Assembly (NCBI RefSeq): GCF_008297955.1
Contig: NZ_VTPY01000003.1
Span: forward strand, 837,647 to 901,646
Direction of reading: 5' to 3'
DNA length: 64,000 nt
Source: Billgrantia pellis
Lineage (GTDB): Bacteria; Pseudomonadota; Gammaproteobacteria; Pseudomonadales; Halomonadaceae
In this document: piece by piece, positions 41,704-61,282 of the stretch
Layout of the letters: the number at the start of each line of letters is the position of its first letter
Numbering within the stretch: the first letter of the stretch is position 1
Notes under the pieces: model-generated
What the model was told of the DNA's origin: nothing
What the model saw: the letters and a program-made list of their open reading frames with translations, nothing else
Databases searched by the model: none
Translations under genes and position numbers: made by a program

Positions 41704-42531
41704 TTACTTGGCCTTGCGGCGACGAACGATCAGCGCGTCGGTGCGCTTGTTCTTGCGGGTCTTGTGGCCCTTGGTGGGCACACCCCACGGCGACACCGGA
41801 TGACGCCCGCCACTGGTGCGGCCTTCGCCGCCGCCGTGCGGGTGATCCACCGGGTTCATGGCCACGCCGCGAACGGTCGGACGCACGCCTCTCCAGCGCT
41901 TTGCACCGGCCTTGCCAAGTTGACGCAGGCTGTGCTCGGAGTTGCTCACTTCCCCCAGGGTCGCGCGGCAGTCGGCCAGCACCTTGCGCATCTCGCCGGA
42001 GCGTAGACGCAGGGTGGCATAGCTACCTTCGCGGGCGACCAACTGGGCGCTGGTGCCGGCACTGCGCGCGAGCTGAGCGCCCTTGCCGGGCTTGAGCTCG
42101 ATGCAGTGAACGGTGGAACCCAGCGGGATGTTGCGCAGCGGAAGGGTATTGCCCTTCTTGATCGCCGCGTTCACGCCGGACTCGAGCTTGTCGCCTGCGC
42201 TCACGCCCTTCGGCGCGATGATGTAGCGACGCTCGCCGTCCAGGTACTTCAGCAGCGCAATATGCGCGCTGCGGTTGGGATCGTACTCGAGGCGCTCGAC
42301 GACGGCAGGAACGCCATCCTTGGTGCGCTTGAAGTCGATCAGCCGGTAGTGCTGACGGTGACCGCCGCCCACGTGACGGGTGGTGATACGACCGTTGTTG
42401 TTACGCCCACCGGAGCGCGACTGCTTCTCCAGCAACGGCGCATAGGGCTTGCCTTTGTGCAGGTCCTCGCTGACGACCTTGACGACGTGGCGACGACCGG
42501 CGGATGTGGGTTTTGTCTTGACGATTGCCAT
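41704..42531 (-). CDS. rplB: 50S ribosomal protein L2
   Basis: Core 50S protein needed for peptidyl transfer. 275 residues (E. coli 273). The conserved loop [17 protein letters not shown] carries the functionally important histidine, and the C-terminus is basic ([17 protein letters not shown]). S10 operon, 17 bases after rplW. Confidence 0.98.
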   Translation of the reverse strand: MAIVKTKPTSAGRRHVVKVVSEDLHKGKPYAPLLEKQSRSGGRNNNGRITTRHVGGGHRQHYRLIDFKRTKDGVPAVVERLEYDPNRSAHIALLKYLDGERRYIIAPKGVSAGDKLESGVNAAIKKGNTLPLRNIPLGSTVHCIELKPGKGAQLARSAGTSAQLVAREGSYATLRLRSGEMRKVLADCRATLGEVSNSEHSLRQLGKAGAKRWRGVRPTVRGVAMNPVDHPHGGGEGRTSGGRHPVSPWGVPTKGHKTRKNKRTDALIVRRRKAK

Positions 42532-42548
42532 GATCCGTACTCCTGCCC

Positions 42549-42845
42549 TTATTCGGCGCCAGTGAAGTCTTCGAGCGTCTCACCAGCTGCCAGGGTCACG
42601 TACGCCTTGCGGTAACCCTGACGGCGGCCCAGACCGTGCGCGGTGCGCTTGGTCTTGCCCTTCATGTTCAGCACCTGGACGCGATCGACCTTCTTGCCAA
42701 ACAGCACCTGTACGGCCTGCTTGATTTCCGGCTTGGTCGCATCACTGGCCACCTTGAACACATACTGGTTGCGCTCGGCGGCGAAAGCGGCCTTCTCGGT
42801 CACGTGCGGACCGAGCAGAACCTTGAAAACGCGCTCCTGGTTCAT
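42549..42845 (-). CDS. rplW: 50S ribosomal protein L23
   Basis: Tunnel-exit protein and docking site for trigger factor and SRP. 98 residues, [20 protein letters not shown], with [20 protein letters not shown]. It overlaps the rplD stop by 4 bases (ATGA), implying coupled translation. Confidence 0.97.
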   Translation of the reverse strand: MNQERVFKVLLGPHVTEKAAFAAERNQYVFKVASDATKPEIKQAVQVLFGKKVDRVQVLNMKGKTKRTAHGLGRRQGYRKAYVTLAAGETLEDFTGAE

Positions 42846-43447
42846 GCCAGCTTCTCCTCGAATTTACGCAGAGCAGAGACGGTGACCAGCACCTTGTCGA
42901 AGGCAATCAGGCTCACCGGATCGGCGGCAGCCACATCCACCACATCCACATTGGGGATGTTGCGGGCGGCCAGGTAGAGCTTCTCGTCGACTTCCTCGGT
43001 GACGATCAGCGCCTTCTCCAGGCCCAGCTCACCCAGCTTGGCGACCAGCTGCTTGGTCTTGGGCGCGTCGACGGTGAACGCGTCGATGGCAACCAGGCGC
43101 TCCTGGCGCACCAGCTCGGACAGGATGGAGCGCATTGCTGCGCGATACATCTTGCGGTTGACCTTCTGCGAGTGGTCCTGCGGACGCGCCGCGAAGGTCA
43201 CGCCCCCGCTGCGCCACAGGGGCGAACGGATGGTGCCTGCGCGAGCTCGGCCGGTGCCCTTCTGGCGCCACGGCTTCTTGCCGCCACCACGCACGTCGGA
43301 ACGGTTCTTCTGAGCGCGAGTCCCCTGACGACCACCGGCCAGATAGGCGGTGACGACCTGGTGAACCAGCGCCTCGTTGAATTCTTTGCCAAAGGTGGCG
43401 TCGGCGACTTCGACAGTACCCGCGCCTGCAGCAAGATTCAGATTCAT
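42842..43447 (-). CDS. rplD: 50S ribosomal protein L4
   Basis: Tunnel protein; in E. coli it represses its own S10 operon and inhibits RNase E. 201 residues, same length as E. coli, with the extended loop [20 protein letters not shown]. The leader it would act on in E. coli is not evident here (see findings). Confidence 0.98.
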   Translation of the reverse strand: MNLNLAAGAGTVEVADATFGKEFNEALVHQVVTAYLAGGRQGTRAQKNRSDVRGGGKKPWRQKGTGRARAGTIRSPLWRSGGVTFAARPQDHSQKVNRKMYRAAMRSILSELVRQERLVAIDAFTVDAPKTKQLVAKLGELGLEKALIVTEEVDEKLYLAARNIPNVDVVDVAAADPVSLIAFDKVLVTVSALRKFEEKLA

Positions 43448-43461
43448 CGGTTCTATCCCCT

Positions 43462-44100
43462 TCAGCCAGCTTTGACGGCGCTGCGAACGATGACGTCGCT
43501 GCCGGTAGCACCGGGCACGGCACCCTTGATCAGCAGCAGGTTTCGCTCGGCATCGACCCGCACGACTTCAAGGCTCTGGACGGTGCAGCGGACATTGCCC
43601 ATCTGACCGGCCATCTTCTTGCCTTTGAAGACACGACCCGGGGTCTGACACATGCCGATGGAACCCGGCGCACGATGCGACAGGGAGTTGCCGTGGGTGG
43701 CGTCCTGGGTACGGAAGTTCCAGCGCTTGACGGCGCCCTGGAAGCCCTTGCCCTTGGAGGTGCCGGTCACATCGACCTTCTGACCAGCTTCGAAGAGGGA
43801 TACGGTGATTTCGCCGCCCACTTCCGGAGCTTCCTCGCCTTCGGCGAGACGGAACTCCATCAGGGAGCGACCGGCCTCGATCCCCGCCTTGGCGTACAGA
43901 CCTGCCTGCGCCTTGGAGAGATGCTTGGCCTTGCGGGAGCCGGTTGTCACCTGAACCGCGGCGTAGCCGTCGCTGTCGACGGTCTTGACGCTGGTGATGC
44001 GATTCGGTTCAACCTCGATCACGGTTACGGGCACGGAGGCGCCATCTTCGGTAAAGACGCGGGTCATACCGGCCTTTCTACCGACCAAACCGATAGTCAT
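43462..44100 (-). CDS. rplC: 50S ribosomal protein L3
   Basis: One of two assembly-initiating 50S proteins, reaching to the peptidyl-transferase centre. 212 residues with [17 protein letters not shown] at the start and the central loop [20 protein letters not shown], in which the Gln methylated by PrmB in E. coli is retained. It is separated from rpsJ by an unusually long 152-base gap. Confidence 0.98.
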   Translation of the reverse strand: MTIGLVGRKAGMTRVFTEDGASVPVTVIEVEPNRITSVKTVDSDGYAAVQVTTGSRKAKHLSKAQAGLYAKAGIEAGRSLMEFRLAEGEEAPEVGGEITVSLFEAGQKVDVTGTSKGKGFQGAVKRWNFRTQDATHGNSLSHRAPGSIGMCQTPGRVFKGKKMAGQMGNVRCTVQSLEVVRVDAERNLLLIKGAVPGATGSDVIVRSAVKAG

Positions 44101-44252
44101 TCTCAGTCTCCTTTAGTGTACGGGGCTATCACCCGCTATGGCTGCCCTTTCCAGAGCATTCCACTAGCACGTTGTATGACGCCATCCCGGCGTGGCGGCT
44201 GCTGCTCGAAACGCAGTGTGTCCGAGCGCTGGGCCGCGAGTGTCTAGTGTGG

Positions 44253-44564
44253 TTAGTCGAGCTTGATCTGAACGTCCACGCCAGCGGCGAGGTCGAGCTT
44301 CATCAGGGCATCGACGGTCTTTTCGGTCGGCTCGACGATATCGAGCACGCGCTTGTGAGTGCGGATCTCGTACTGGTCGCGCGCGTCCTTGTTGACGTGC
44401 GGCGAGATCAGTACGGTATAGCGCTCACGATTGGTCGGCAACGGGATCGGACCGCGTACCTGGGCGCCAGTGCGCTTGGCGGTATCAACGATCTCCGCGG
44501 CGGACTGGTCGATCAGGCGATGGTCGAATGCCTTCAACCGAATGCGAATCTTCTGGTTCTGCAT
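44253..44564 (-). CDS. rpsJ: 30S ribosomal protein S10 (NusE)
   Basis: 30S head protein that also joins NusB/NusG in transcription antitermination. 103 residues, [20 protein letters not shown], with the conserved [20 protein letters not shown]. First gene of the S10 operon; a near-consensus promoter lies 65 bases upstream. Confidence 0.98.
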   Translation of the reverse strand: MQNQKIRIRLKAFDHRLIDQSAAEIVDTAKRTGAQVRGPIPLPTNRERYTVLISPHVNKDARDQYEIRTHKRVLDIVEPTEKTVDALMKLDLAAGVDVQIKLD

Positions 44565-44628
44565 TTGCCCTAAACTCCAATGGATGTCGACGGCGCCTGC
44601 CGCCTACCCACGCATTCAAAGGATGCGC

Positions 44629-44657
44629 ATTATATGCACGCCCGAGGCCGGAGTCAA
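44629..44657 (-). promoter_or_regulatory. Sigma-70 promoter of the S10 operon
   Basis: On the minus strand TTGACT (44652-44657), a 17-base spacer and a perfect TATAAT (44629-44634). The predicted leader to rpsJ is only about 55-60 nt. Confidence 0.88.
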
Positions 44658-44681
44658 ACAACTCCGCTTCGGGTGCGCAGA

Positions 44682-44707
44682 AAGGGGGCTCCTCGCGGAG
44701 CCCCCTT
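44682..44707 (-). terminator. Terminator after tuf
   Basis: Perfect 11-bp inverted repeat AAGGGGGCTCC / GGAGCCCCCTT with loop TCGC, 23 bases after the tuf stop codon. It separates the str operon from the S10 promoter. Confidence 0.8.
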
Positions 44708-44730
44708 CGATCAGTCAGCTATTTCGGAAC

Positions 44731-45924
<1,194 letters not shown>

Positions 45925-45953
45925 TTCGATAACCTCTTTACGTTTGCTAGCGG

Positions 45954-48074
<2,121 letters not shown>

Positions 48075-48120
48075 GGTGGAAACTCCCCGTTGGTTGGCGA
48101 TGCGTTGGGAAGCGCTGCAC

Positions 48121-48591
48121 TTAGAAGCGATAGTGCGAGAACGCCTTGTTGGCTTCAGCCATGCGATGCACGTCTTCACGCTTCTTCACCGCAGAGCCCT
48201 TGCCCTCGGCGGCATCGAGCATCTCGCCGGCGAGACGCTGCACCATGGTCTTCTCACCGCGCTTGCGCGCCGCATCCACCAGCCAGCGCATGGCCAGCGC
48301 CTGACGGCGCGAGGGACGAACCTCGACCGGCACCTGATAGGTCGCACCGCCAACGCGGCGGGACTTGACCTCGACCATCGGCTGGATGGCTTCCAGCGCG
48401 CGATCGAAGATGTCCAGCGGCTCTTCCTTGCTACGCTCGGCAACCGTGTCCAGCGCACCGTAAACGATACGCTCAGCTGTGGACTTCTTGCCGCTGACCA
48501 TCAGGTGGTTCATGAACTTGGCCAGGCGCTCGCTTCCGAACTTCGGATCCGGGAGGATTTCGCGCTTGGCGGCTACTCTTCTTCTAGGCAT
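48121..48591 (-). CDS. rpsG: 30S ribosomal protein S7
   Basis: Primary binder of the 16S 3' domain and, in E. coli, translational repressor of the str operon. 156 residues from [20 protein letters not shown], ending NKAFSHYRF. The 114-base gap to rpsL is where the E. coli S7 target lies; I have not folded it. Confidence 0.98.
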   Translation of the reverse strand: MPRRRVAAKREILPDPKFGSERLAKFMNHLMVSGKKSTAERIVYGALDTVAERSKEEPLDIFDRALEAIQPMVEVKSRRVGGATYQVPVEVRPSRRQALAMRWLVDAARKRGEKTMVQRLAGEMLDAAEGKGSAVKKREDVHRMAEANKAFSHYRF

Positions 48592-48705
48592 GACAAGCCC
48601 TCTATCGAAGGGTCTTTCAGGCAAACCCGGGACTCTCGTTTAGACGACGCCCGGCCTTACTCTTATCAGACCGATATGTATTCTAGGTATGCAGACCGAG
48701 GCCGA

Positions 48706-49187
<482 letters not shown>

Positions 49188-49228
49188 GCGGAAGGGCCAA
49201 CCTCCCGCCCGACGCCGTCACGCGCCGC

Positions 49229-53449
<4,221 letters not shown>

Positions 53450-53460
53450 GGAGTCGGCTC

Positions 53461-56400
53461 CTAGCTCTCTAACTCGATATCGATGCCCAGCGAACGGATC
53501 TCCTTCACCAACACGTTGAAGGATTCCGGCATGCCGGCATGCATGGTGTGGTCGCCGTCGACAATGCTCTTGTACATCTTGGTGCGACCTTCCACGTCGT
53601 CGGACTTCACCGTGAGCATCTCCTGGAGGGTATAGGCGGCACCGTAGGCTTCCAGGGCCCACACCTCCATCTCACCGAAACGCTGACCGCCGAACTGCGC
53701 CTTGCCGCCCAGCGGTTGCTGGGTGACGAGCGAGTAGGAGCCAGTGGAACGGGCGTGCATCTTGTCGTCCACCAGGTGGTTGAGCTTCAGCATGTACATG
53801 TAGCCCACCGTGACCGGGCGGTCGAAGGCGTCGCCGGTACGCCCGTCGTACAGGGTCATCTGGCCGGAGTCCGGCAGGTCGGCCAGGCGCAGCAGCTGCT
53901 TGATCTCGCCCTCTTGGGCACCGTCGAACACTGGCGAGGCCATCGGCACGCCACCGCGCAGGTTCTTCGCCAGCGCGATCACCTCGTCGTCGGTCAGCGA
54001 ATCGAGATCCTCGACCCGGGTTCCCTCGGTGGCGTTGTAGACCTCGCCCAAGAACTTGCGGATCTCGGCGACCTGCTGATCGCGAGCGTCGCGCAGCATG
54101 GCCTCGATCTTCTGTCCCAGCCCCCAGGCCGCCAGGCCCAGGTGGGTCTCGAGGATCTGCCCCACGTTCATCCGCGACGGCACGCCCAACGGGTTGAGCA
54201 CGATGTCCACCGGCTCCCCGTTGTCGTCGAAGGGCATGTCCTCCACCGGCATGATCGCCGAGATGACGCCCTTGTTACCGTGACGGCCGGCCATCTTGTC
54301 GCCCGGCTGGATACGACGCTTGACCGCCAGGTAGACCTTGACGATCTTGAGCACGCCCGGCGCCAGGTCGTCGCCCTGGGTCAGCTTGCGCTTCTTGTCC
54401 TCGAAGCGTTCTTCCATCTCCTTGCGACGCCCCTCGAGCTGCTCGTCGGCCTGAGCCAGGAGCTCGTTGAGCGACTCGTCCTGCAGGCGCAGCTTGAACC
54501 ACTGCTGGCGCGGCAACTCCTCAAGATAGCTGTCGGAGAGCACGTCGCCCTTCTTCAGCTTGGGACCGCCGTTGACCGCCTGGCCGGAAAGCGTACGCTT
54601 GAGGCGCTCGAAGGTGGCGTCCTCGGCGATGCGGTAGGTCTCCTGGAGGTCCTTGCGCACTTCGTCGAGCTGCATCTGCTCGATGGCAAGCGCGCGGGAG
54701 TCCTTCTCCACGCCGTCGCGGGTGAAGACCTGAACGTCGATGACCGTCCCCTTCATGCCGGTGGGCGCCCGCAGCGAGGTATCCTTCACGTCGGAGGCCT
54801 TCTCGCCGAAGATCGCCCGCAACAGCTTCTCTTCCGGCGTCAGCTGGGTCTCGCCCTTGGGCGTGACCTTACCCACCAGGATGTCGCCCGGCCCCACTTC
54901 GGCGCCGATGTAGACCACACCGGCTTCGTCCAGCTTGGAGAGCGCCGATTCGCCGACGTTGGGGATATCGGAGGTGATCTCCTCCGGGCCCAGCTTGGTG
55001 TCGCGCGAAACGCAGGTCAGCTCCTGGATGTGAATGGTGGTGAAGCGATCCTCCTGCACCACGCGCTCCGAGAGCAGAATCGAGTCCTCGAAGTTGTAGC
55101 CGTTCCAGGGCATGAAGGCGATGCGCATGTTCTGGCCCAGGGCCAGATCGCCCATGTCGACGGACGGGCCGTCGGCGAGAATGTCGCCACGTGCCACTGC
55201 GTCGCCCGGGCGCACGATCGGGCGTTGGTTCATGCAGGTATTCTGGTTGGAGCGCACGTACTTGGTCAGGTTGTAGATATCGACGCCGGCTTCGCCGCCG
55301 ATGATCTCGTCCTCGTTGACCCGCACCACGATACGCTTGGCGTCGACGGAGTCGATCACGCCGCCACGACGCGCCACGGCACACACGCCGGAGTCGCGCG
55401 CAACGAAACGCTCCATGCCGGTGCCGACCAGCGGCTTCTCGGCGCGCAGCGTGGGCACCGCCTGGCGCTGCATGTTCGAGCCCATCAGAGCGCGGTTGGC
55501 GTCGTCATGCTCGAGGAACGGGATCAGCGCCGCGGCCACGGAAACCACTTGGCGCGGCGAGACGTCCATCAGGGTGACCTGCTCGGGTCGCATGAAGGTG
55601 GTTTCGCCCTTGTGGCGCACCTGCACGAGATCGTCGACCAGCTTGTTCGATTCATCCACGGTGGCCGAGGCCTGGGCGATGACGAAGTCGCCCTCCTCGA
55701 TCGCCGAGAGGTGCACCACCTCGTCGGTGACCTGACGATCCACCACCTTGCGGTACGGCGTTTCGAGGAAGCCGTAGCTGTTGGTGTGGCTGTAGGTGGC
55801 CAGCGAGTTGATCAGACCGATGTTGGGCCCTTCCGGCGTTTCGATCGGACATAGGCGGCCGTAGTGCGTGGCGTGAACGTCGCGCACCTCGAAGCCGGCC
55901 CGCTCGCGGGTCAGGCCGCCCGGGCCGAGCGCGGAGACGCGTCGCTTGTGGGTGACCTCGGAGAGCGGATTGTTCTGGTCCATGAACTGCGAGAGCTGGC
56001 TGGAGCCGAAGAACTCCTTGACCGCCGCCGCCACCGGCTTGGCGTTGATCAGGTCCTGCGGCATCAGGCCTTCGCTCTCGGCCATGGAGAGGCGCTCCTT
56101 CACCGCGCGCTCGACGCGCACCAGACCCACGCGGAACTGGTTTTCGGCCATCTCGCCCACGCAGCGGATGCGGCGGTTGCCCAGGTGATCGATATCGTCG
56201 ACTTCGCCGAAGCCGTTGCGGATATAGATCAACTCCTTGAGCACGTCGAGAATGTCGCGGTTGTCGAGCACGCCGGAACCGGTGTCGGCTTCGCGACGCA
56301 GCCGGCGGTTGAACTTCATGCGACCGACGCCGGAAAGGTCGTAGCGGTCTTCGGTGAAGAACAGGTTATGGAACAGCGTCTCGGCCGCTTCCTTGGTGGG

Positions 56401-57540
56401 CGGCTCGCCGGGACGCATCATGCGGTAGATCTCCACCAGTGCCTCGAGCTGAGAGCCGGTGGTATCCAGACGCAGGGTCTCGGAGATGAACGGACCACAA
56501 TCGAGGTCGTTGGTGTAAAGGGTCTCGAGCGAGGTGATACCCGCCTGGCCCAGCTTCTCCAGCAGCTCGGGCGTGATCACGCTATTGCACGGGCAGATCA
56601 GTTCGCCCGTGTTCGGGTCGACTTGATCCTTGGCCAGGGTCTTGCCGAACAGGTAATCCATCGGCACCTCGAGACGCTCGAGGCCGGCTTTCTCCAGCTG
56701 CCGAATATGCTTCTGAGTGATGCGGCGACCTTCCTCGACGATCAGGTTGCCATCGGCATCCTTGATATCGAAGGTGGCGGTCTCGCCGCGCAGACGCGAC
56801 GGCACCAGCTCCACGGAGAAGCCGGACTTCTCGATGTGGAAAGTGCTGGTATCGAAGAACTCGTCGAGAATCTCCTCGGCACTCATGCCCAGCGCGCGCA
56901 GCAGCACCGTGGCCGGCAGTTTGCGGCGGCGGTCGATACGCACGAAGACGTTGTCCTTGGGATCGAACTCAAAGTCGAGCCAGGAGCCACGGTAGGGAAT
57001 CACCCGAGCGGAATAGAGCAGCTTGCCGGACGAGTGGCTCTTGCCCTTGTCGTGATCGAAGAACACACCCGGCGAGCGGTGAAGCTGGGAGACGATGACC
57101 CGCTCGGTGCCGTTGACCACGAAGGTACCGTTCTCGGTCATCAGGGGGATTTCCCCCATGTAGACTTCCTGCTCCTTGATGTCCTTGATGGCCTTGTTCG
57201 AAGAGTCGCGATCATAGATGATCAAGCGAACCTTGACCCGCAAGGGTGCGGAGTAGGTGACACCACGCAGCTGGCACTCCTTGACGTCGAACGCCGGGGT
57301 ACCGAAGCGATAGCTGACGTACTCGAGCGCGGCATTACCGGAGAAGCTCTCGATCGGGAACACGGACTTGAAGGCCGCATGCAACCCCACCTCGAGACGC
57401 TCATCGGCCGAGCGGTCCTGCTGGAGGAAGTCGTAGTAGGAATCAAGCTGGATCGCCAGCAGGTAGGGCACATCCATCACTTGGGGCAGTTTGCCGAAAT
57501 CCTTGCGGATGCGTTTTTTCTCAGTGTATGAGTAAGCCAT
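53461..57540 (-). CDS. rpoB: RNA polymerase beta subunit
   Basis: 1359 residues (E. coli 1342), [20 protein letters not shown]. The rifampicin pocket [20 protein letters not shown] followed by RVSALGPGG is wild type. The C-terminal [20 protein letters not shown] is conserved. It follows rplL after a 233-base gap that contains stem-loops and an attenuator-like hairpin. Confidence 0.98.
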   Translation of the reverse strand: MAYSYTEKKRIRKDFGKLPQVMDVPYLLAIQLDSYYDFLQQDRSADERLEVGLHAAFKSVFPIESFSGNAALEYVSYRFGTPAFDVKECQLRGVTYSAPLRVKVRLIIYDRDSSNKAIKDIKEQEVYMGEIPLMTENGTFVVNGTERVIVSQLHRSPGVFFDHDKGKSHSSGKLLYSARVIPYRGSWLDFEFDPKDNVFVRIDRRRKLPATVLLRALGMSAEEILDEFFDTSTFHIEKSGFSVELVPSRLRGETATFDIKDADGNLIVEEGRRITQKHIRQLEKAGLERLEVPMDYLFGKTLAKDQVDPNTGELICPCNSVITPELLEKLGQAGITSLETLYTNDLDCGPFISETLRLDTTGSQLEALVEIYRMMRPGEPPTKEAAETLFHNLFFTEDRYDLSGVGRMKFNRRLRREADTGSGVLDNRDILDVLKELIYIRNGFGEVDDIDHLGNRRIRCVGEMAENQFRVGLVRVERAVKERLSMAESEGLMPQDLINAKPVAAAVKEFFGSSQLSQFMDQNNPLSEVTHKRRVSALGPGGLTRERAGFEVRDVHATHYGRLCPIETPEGPNIGLINSLATYSHTNSYGFLETPYRKVVDRQVTDEVVHLSAIEEGDFVIAQASATVDESNKLVDDLVQVRHKGETTFMRPEQVTLMDVSPRQVVSVAAALIPFLEHDDANRALMGSNMQRQAVPTLRAEKPLVGTGMERFVARDSGVCAVARRGGVIDSVDAKRIVVRVNEDEIIGGEAGVDIYNLTKYVRSNQNTCMNQRPIVRPGDAVARGDILADGPSVDMGDLALGQNMRIAFMPWNGYNFEDSILLSERVVQEDRFTTIHIQELTCVSRDTKLGPEEITSDIPNVGESALSKLDEAGVVYIGAEVGPGDILVGKVTPKGETQLTPEEKLLRAIFGEKASDVKDTSLRAPTGMKGTVIDVQVFTRDGVEKDSRALAIEQMQLDEVRKDLQETYRIAEDATFERLKRTLSGQAVNGGPKLKKGDVLSDSYLEELPRQQWFKLRLQDESLNELLAQADEQLEGRRKEMEERFEDKKRKLTQGDDLAPGVLKIVKVYLAVKRRIQPGDKMAGRHGNKGVISAIMPVEDMPFDDNGEPVDIVLNPLGVPSRMNVGQILETHLGLAAWGLGQKIEAMLRDARDQQVAEIRKFLGEVYNATEGTRVEDLDSLTDDEVIALAKNLRGGVPMASPVFDGAQEGEIKQLLRLADLPDSGQMTLYDGRTGDAFDRPVTVGYMYMLKLNHLVDDKMHARSTGSYSLVTQQPLGGKAQFGGQRFGEMEVWALEAYGAAYTLQEMLTVKSDDVEGRTKMYKSIVDGDHTMHAGMPESFNVLVKEIRSLGIDIELES

Positions 57541-57659
57541 CTGTATTCCCCAGCTTGTTCACCATGGGTGACCGATGCGTGGTCGGCGCCGCCCGACGAG
57601 ACGCCCCCGTCAGGCGCTGACGGCAAGCTCCACAGGGGTAGCTCGCCGTCGGGATTCTT

Positions 57660-57688
57660 CTAGCGACGCTGCGTCAGCAAGGCGCTAG
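57660..57688 (-). other. RNA stem-loop in the rplL-rpoB spacer
   Basis: CTAGCG (57660-57665) pairs with CGCTAG (57683-57688), with an inner stem GCTG / CAGC around CGT. In E. coli this spacer is cut by RNase III; that role is an inference here. Confidence 0.5.
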
Positions 57689-57696
57689 TGCAACAG

Positions 57697-57724
57697 AAAA
57701 AGGCCGGCAGCGGGAAGGCCCGCC
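57697..57724 (-). terminator. Attenuator-like hairpin between rplL and rpoB
   Basis: On the minus strand GGCC-N11-GGCC is followed directly by TTTTT; a competing stem GCGGG / CCCGC (57710-57723) overlaps it. It matches the position of the partial terminator that lowers rpoBC expression relative to rplJL in E. coli. Confidence 0.55.
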
Positions 57725-57773
57725 ACCAGCCATGGAAGCTTACGCAGCGCGTGAAGCCATGGAAACCAAAGGG

Positions 57774-58148
57774 TTACTTGAGTTCCACGGTGGCGCCGGC
57801 TTCTTCCAGCTTCTTCTTGGCCTCTTCGGCCTCGTCCTTGGACATGGCTTCCTTGATGGTTGCCGGAGCGCCGTCGACGGCACCCTTGGCTTCCTTCAGG
57901 CCCAGGCCAGTGATCTCGCGAACGGCCTTGATCACGTTGACCTTCTTGTCGCCCGCGCTGGTCAGCACCAGGTCGAACTCGGTTTGCTCTTCGGCGGCGC
58001 CAGCGTCACCGCCCGCAGCCGGGCCGGCCACGACGGCAGCAGCGGCGGAAACGCCGAACTTCTCTTCCATCGCCTCGATCAGTTCGACGACTTCCATGAC
58101 GGACATGTCGGCGACGGCGTTGATGATATCTTCTTTGGTCAGTGCCAT
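57774..58148 (-). CDS. rplL: 50S ribosomal protein L7/L12
   Basis: Stalk protein that recruits translation factors. 124 residues: N-terminal dimerisation helices ([20 protein letters not shown]), an Ala/Gly hinge ([20 protein letters not shown]) and the C-terminal factor-binding domain ([20 protein letters not shown]). It is 90 bases after rplJ. Confidence 0.98.
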   Translation of the reverse strand: MALTKEDIINAVADMSVMEVVELIEAMEEKFGVSAAAAVVAGPAAGGDAGAAEEQTEFDLVLTSAGDKKVNVIKAVREITGLGLKEAKGAVDGAPATIKEAMSKDEAEEAKKKLEEAGATVELK

Positions 58149-58238
58149 TTCGATAATTCCTAACTTTGCGGGAGCCTCGGCGCACCGAGTACTCGTCTGT
58201 TCAGTGTTCGATTCAGGCAGCAGAAATCAGTTCGCCGA

Positions 58239-58742
58239 TCAGGCGGCCTGCTCCTGCTTCTGGTCGCGCAGCGCGGCCAGCGTACGAACCAGCTTACCGG
58301 CGGATGCCTCCTTCATGACGGACATCAGCTGAGCGATGGCCTCGTCATAGGTCGGCAGGGTCGCCAGACGGTCGATGTCGCTTGCCGGGATCAGCTCGCC
58401 TTCGTAGGCCAGCGCCTTGACTTCGAAGTTCTTCTCGTCCTTGGCGAACTCCTTGAACAGGCGGGCGGCAGCGCCCGGATGCTCGGTGGAAAACGCCAGC
58501 AGAGTCGGACCAACGAAGCTCTCGTTCAGGCACTCCCACTGAGTGCCGGAGAGGGCGCGGCGTGCCAGGGTGTTGCGAACAACACGCAGCTGGACGCCAT
58601 TCTCGCGTGCCTGCTTGCGCAGACCGGTCATTTTCTCGACCGTGACGCCACGAGAATCGGCAACTACGACGGAGAGAGCGCCCTTGGCCGCTTCACTGAC
58701 CTCGGCAACGATCGCCTTCTTGCCTTCGAGTGCTAGTGGCAC
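58239..58742 (-). CDS. rplJ: 50S ribosomal protein L10
   Basis: Stalk base that anchors L7/L12 dimers and, as L10(L12)4, represses its own mRNA. 167 residues (E. coli 165) from a GTG start, [20 protein letters not shown], with GAAGGAG 8 bases upstream; the family match VADSRGVTV and [14 protein letters not shown] is clear. The long in-frame extension upstream falls in the leader and is not coding. Confidence 0.96.
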   Translation of the reverse strand: MPLALEGKKAIVAEVSEAAKGALSVVVADSRGVTVEKMTGLRKQARENGVQLRVVRNTLARRALSGTQWECLNESFVGPTLLAFSTEHPGAAARLFKEFAKDEKNFEVKALAYEGELIPASDIDRLATLPTYDEAIAQLMSVMKEASAGKLVRTLAALRDQKQEQAA

Positions 58743-58796
58743 AGTGATCACTCCTTCGTGCCGGAACCTCGCAGAGCGGGCTCCGGGGTTACCATC

Positions 58797-58928
58797 TCTT
58801 CCAGCGCCGCAAGCAGCGGCTGGAAGTCCTGGGTGATGGTGCTCACCAGCGTTCTGGCGGCCACACCATCTGCGCAGGCACCCACTTGGGGAGATTAAGC
58901 CACCCCCGCCAGGGGAGTGGCGCCTGCG
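58797..58928 (-). promoter_or_regulatory. L10-type leader upstream of rplJ
   Basis: The rplA-rplJ gap (268 bases) folds into several stems: CTTCCA / TGGAAG enclosing GCCGC / GCGGC (58798-58826), and CGCAGGC / GCCTGCG (58873-58879 with 58922-58928) enclosing CCACT / AGTGG and CCCC / GGGG. Its position and stem pattern fit the ribosomal L10 autoregulatory leader; the kink-turn was not checked. Confidence 0.6.
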
Positions 58929-59010
58929 GTCTTTGACGGCGCCCCTCGCCACCTGGCAAGCAGAAGGCTCGGGGACCGCAAAGTTCTTGCTACTCGTCTT
59001 TCACCTGCCC

Positions 59011-59703
59011 TTAAGCCAGGGCAGAGTGGTCGATGGTCAGACCCGGTCCCATGGTAGTGGACAGGGTGACCTTCTTGAAATAAATGCCTTTGGACGTGCT
59101 CGGCTTGAGACGCTTGAGGTCGGAAACCAGCGCTTCCAGGTTGCCCCGGATGGCGTCGGCATCGAAATCGACCTTGCCCAGGGTGGTATGGATGATGCCG
59201 TTCTTGTCGGTACGGAAACGCACCTGACCCGCCTTGGCGTTCTTGACCGCTGTCGCCACGTCGGGCGTCACGGTGCCGACCTTGGGGTTCGGCATCAGGC
59301 CGCGCGGACCGAGGATCTGACCCAACTGACCGACAACGCGCATGGCGTCCGGCGAGGCGATGACCACGTCGAAGTCGAGCTGGCCCTTCTTGACCTGCTC
59401 GGCCAGGTCGTCCATGCCGACGATATCGGCACCGGCTTCCTTGGCGGCATCGGCATTGGCGCCCTGGGTGAACACGGCGACGCGCACGTCCTTGCCGGTA
59501 CCGTTGGGCATGACGGTCGCACCACGCACCACTTGGTCGGATTTACGCGGATCGACGCCCAGGTTAATGGCGACGTCCAACGACTCCTTGAACTTGACGG
59601 TGGACAGCTCGGCGAGCAGGGCCACGGCCTCTTCCAGCGAGTACGCCTTGGTCGGGTCGACTTTCTCGCGAATCATCTGAGCGCGCTTGGAAAGCTTGGC
59701 CAT
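59011..59703 (-). CDS. rplA: 50S ribosomal protein L1
   Basis: L1-stalk protein and, in E. coli, repressor of rplK-rplA. 230 residues from [20 protein letters not shown]; an in-frame GTG six bases earlier is less likely. The conserved [20 protein letters not shown] is intact. It starts 2 bases after the rplK stop. Confidence 0.97.
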   Translation of the reverse strand: MAKLSKRAQMIREKVDPTKAYSLEEAVALLAELSTVKFKESLDVAINLGVDPRKSDQVVRGATVMPNGTGKDVRVAVFTQGANADAAKEAGADIVGMDDLAEQVKKGQLDFDVVIASPDAMRVVGQLGQILGPRGLMPNPKVGTVTPDVATAVKNAKAGQVRFRTDKNGIIHTTLGKVDFDADAIRGNLEALVSDLKRLKPSTSKGIYFKKVTLSTTMGPGLTIDHSALA

Positions 59704-59705
59704 GA

Positions 59706-60137
59706 TCACAGACCCTCCACGTTGAGGCCCATGCTACGGGCACTACCGGCAATGGTACGCACCGCGGCATCGAGGTCGGCAGCCGTCAGGTCCGGCTCCT
59801 TGGTCTTGGCGATTTCCTCGAGCTGCTCGCGGGTCACGGTACCGACCTTCTTCTTGTTCGGCTCGCCAGAGCCGGACTTGATGCCAGCGGCCTTCTTCAG
59901 CAGGACGGCCGCGGGCGGGGTCTTGGTGATGAAGGTGAAGCTGCGGTCGGAGTATACGGTGATAACCACCGGCGTCGGCAGACCCGGCTCAATGTCCTGG
60001 GTCGCAGCGTTGAACGCCTTGCAGAACTCCATGATGTTCACGCCGTGCTGACCCAGCGCGGGGCCCACGGGGGGACTCGGATTGGCCTTACCGGCTGCAA
60101 CCTGCAGCTTGATGTAAGCCTGTACTTTCTTGGCCAT
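59706..60137 (-). CDS. rplK: 50S ribosomal protein L11
   Basis: GTPase-associated-centre protein, needed for RelA activation and thiostrepton binding. 143 residues (E. coli 142), [20 protein letters not shown] with the proline-rich [18 protein letters not shown]. It is 91 bases after nusG; no terminator was seen between them. Confidence 0.98.
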   Translation of the reverse strand: MAKKVQAYIKLQVAAGKANPSPPVGPALGQHGVNIMEFCKAFNAATQDIEPGLPTPVVITVYSDRSFTFITKTPPAAVLLKKAAGIKSGSGEPNKKKVGTVTREQLEEIAKTKEPDLTAADLDAAVRTIAGSARSMGLNVEGL

Positions 60138-60228
60138 GATGCACTCCAGTTGGGTAATAGCGCCTTGCGGCTCCCCGGGTTAAACGGCCACCGAAGTGAC
60201 CGCACAGCAAATCATCGATCGAGAAACG

Positions 60229-60762
60229 TCACTCTTTCTCGACCTGAGAGAATTCCAGCTCGACCGGCGTCGCCCTGCCGAAGATCAGTACGCTGACCTG
60301 CAGGCGACTCTTGTCGTAGTTGACCTCTTCCACCACGCCATTGAAGTCGGCAAAAGGGCCGTCGACGACGCGCACGGACTGGCCCGGCTCGAACATCGTC
60401 TTGGGCCGGGGCTTGTCGCTACCGTCCTTCACCCGACGCAGGATGGCATCCGCCTCCTTTTGGGTAATGGGGGCAGGCTTCTCCTTGGTACCGCCAATGA
60501 AACCCATGACCCGCGGCGTCTCGTTGACCAGGTGCCAGGTCGCGTCCTCCATCTCCATCTCGACCAGCACGTAGCCGGGATAGAACTTGCGCTCGCTTTT
60601 GCGGCGCTTGCCGTCACGCACTTCGACGACCTCTTCGGTCGGCACCAGGATTTCGCCGAAGCGATCCTCCATGCCGTACATCTTCACCCGCTCCTTGAGA
60701 GAGCGCATGACATGCTTTTCGAAGCCGGAGTAGGCGTGTACGACGTACCAACGCTTGGACAT
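60229..60762 (-). CDS. nusG: Transcription elongation/antitermination factor NusG
   Basis: 177 residues (E. coli 181). NGN domain from [20 protein letters not shown] with [13 protein letters not shown], then the C-terminal KOW domain ([19 protein letters not shown]) that binds Rho or S10. It binds RNA polymerase. It follows secE by 8 bases. Confidence 0.97.
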   Translation of the reverse strand: MSKRWYVVHAYSGFEKHVMRSLKERVKMYGMEDRFGEILVPTEEVVEVRDGKRRKSERKFYPGYVLVEMEMEDATWHLVNETPRVMGFIGGTKEKPAPITQKEADAILRRVKDGSDKPRPKTMFEPGQSVRVVDGPFADFNGVVEEVNYDKSRLQVSVLIFGRATPVELEFSQVEKE

Positions 60763-60770
60763 GAGAACTC

Positions 60771-61139
60771 CTAACCGATGACGCCGGACATCGCCCAGCC
60801 AAGTAGGGTGTCGATCAGCCACAGCATCAGCCCGACGATCAGCACGGCAACGAGCACGATGGCGGTCGTCTGCACGGTTTCGGGTCGGGTCGGCCATACC
60901 ACGCGCTGAATTTCTTTCTTGGCGTTCCTGGCAAGCTCGGCCAACTCTCGCCCCTTGGCGGTCATCAGCGCGATCGCCGCGGCTGCCGCGCACAGCACGA
61001 CAACGCCAAGCACACGATAAAGGATTGCCTGGTCGGCGAAATAGGCGTTACCCACCACCGCCAGAACCAGCAACGTGACGACAACCGCCCACTTGAGCCC
61101 GTCGTGGCGCGACTCCTGCACCTCGGCGTTATGTTTCAT
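60771..61139 (-). CDS. secE: Preprotein translocase subunit SecE
   Basis: 122 residues (E. coli 127) with three membrane segments ([36 protein letters not shown], and [20 protein letters not shown]) and the conserved amphipathic helix [20 protein letters not shown] that clamps SecY. It starts at [10 protein letters not shown]; the frame stays open upstream through tRNA-Trp, which is not coding. secE-nusG is the usual pair. Confidence 0.96.
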   Translation of the reverse strand: MKHNAEVQESRHDGLKWAVVVTLLVLAVVGNAYFADQAILYRVLGVVVLCAAAAAIALMTAKGRELAELARNAKKEIQRVVWPTRPETVQTTAIVLVAVLIVGLMLWLIDTLLGWAMSGVIG

Positions 61140-61206
61140 GCAAACGAGACTCCTCAGGGTGCGGCAATCGAGTGTTCGTAAAGAAGGATGCCAGCCTGGG
61201 GAAAGC

Positions 61207-61282
<76 letters not shown>

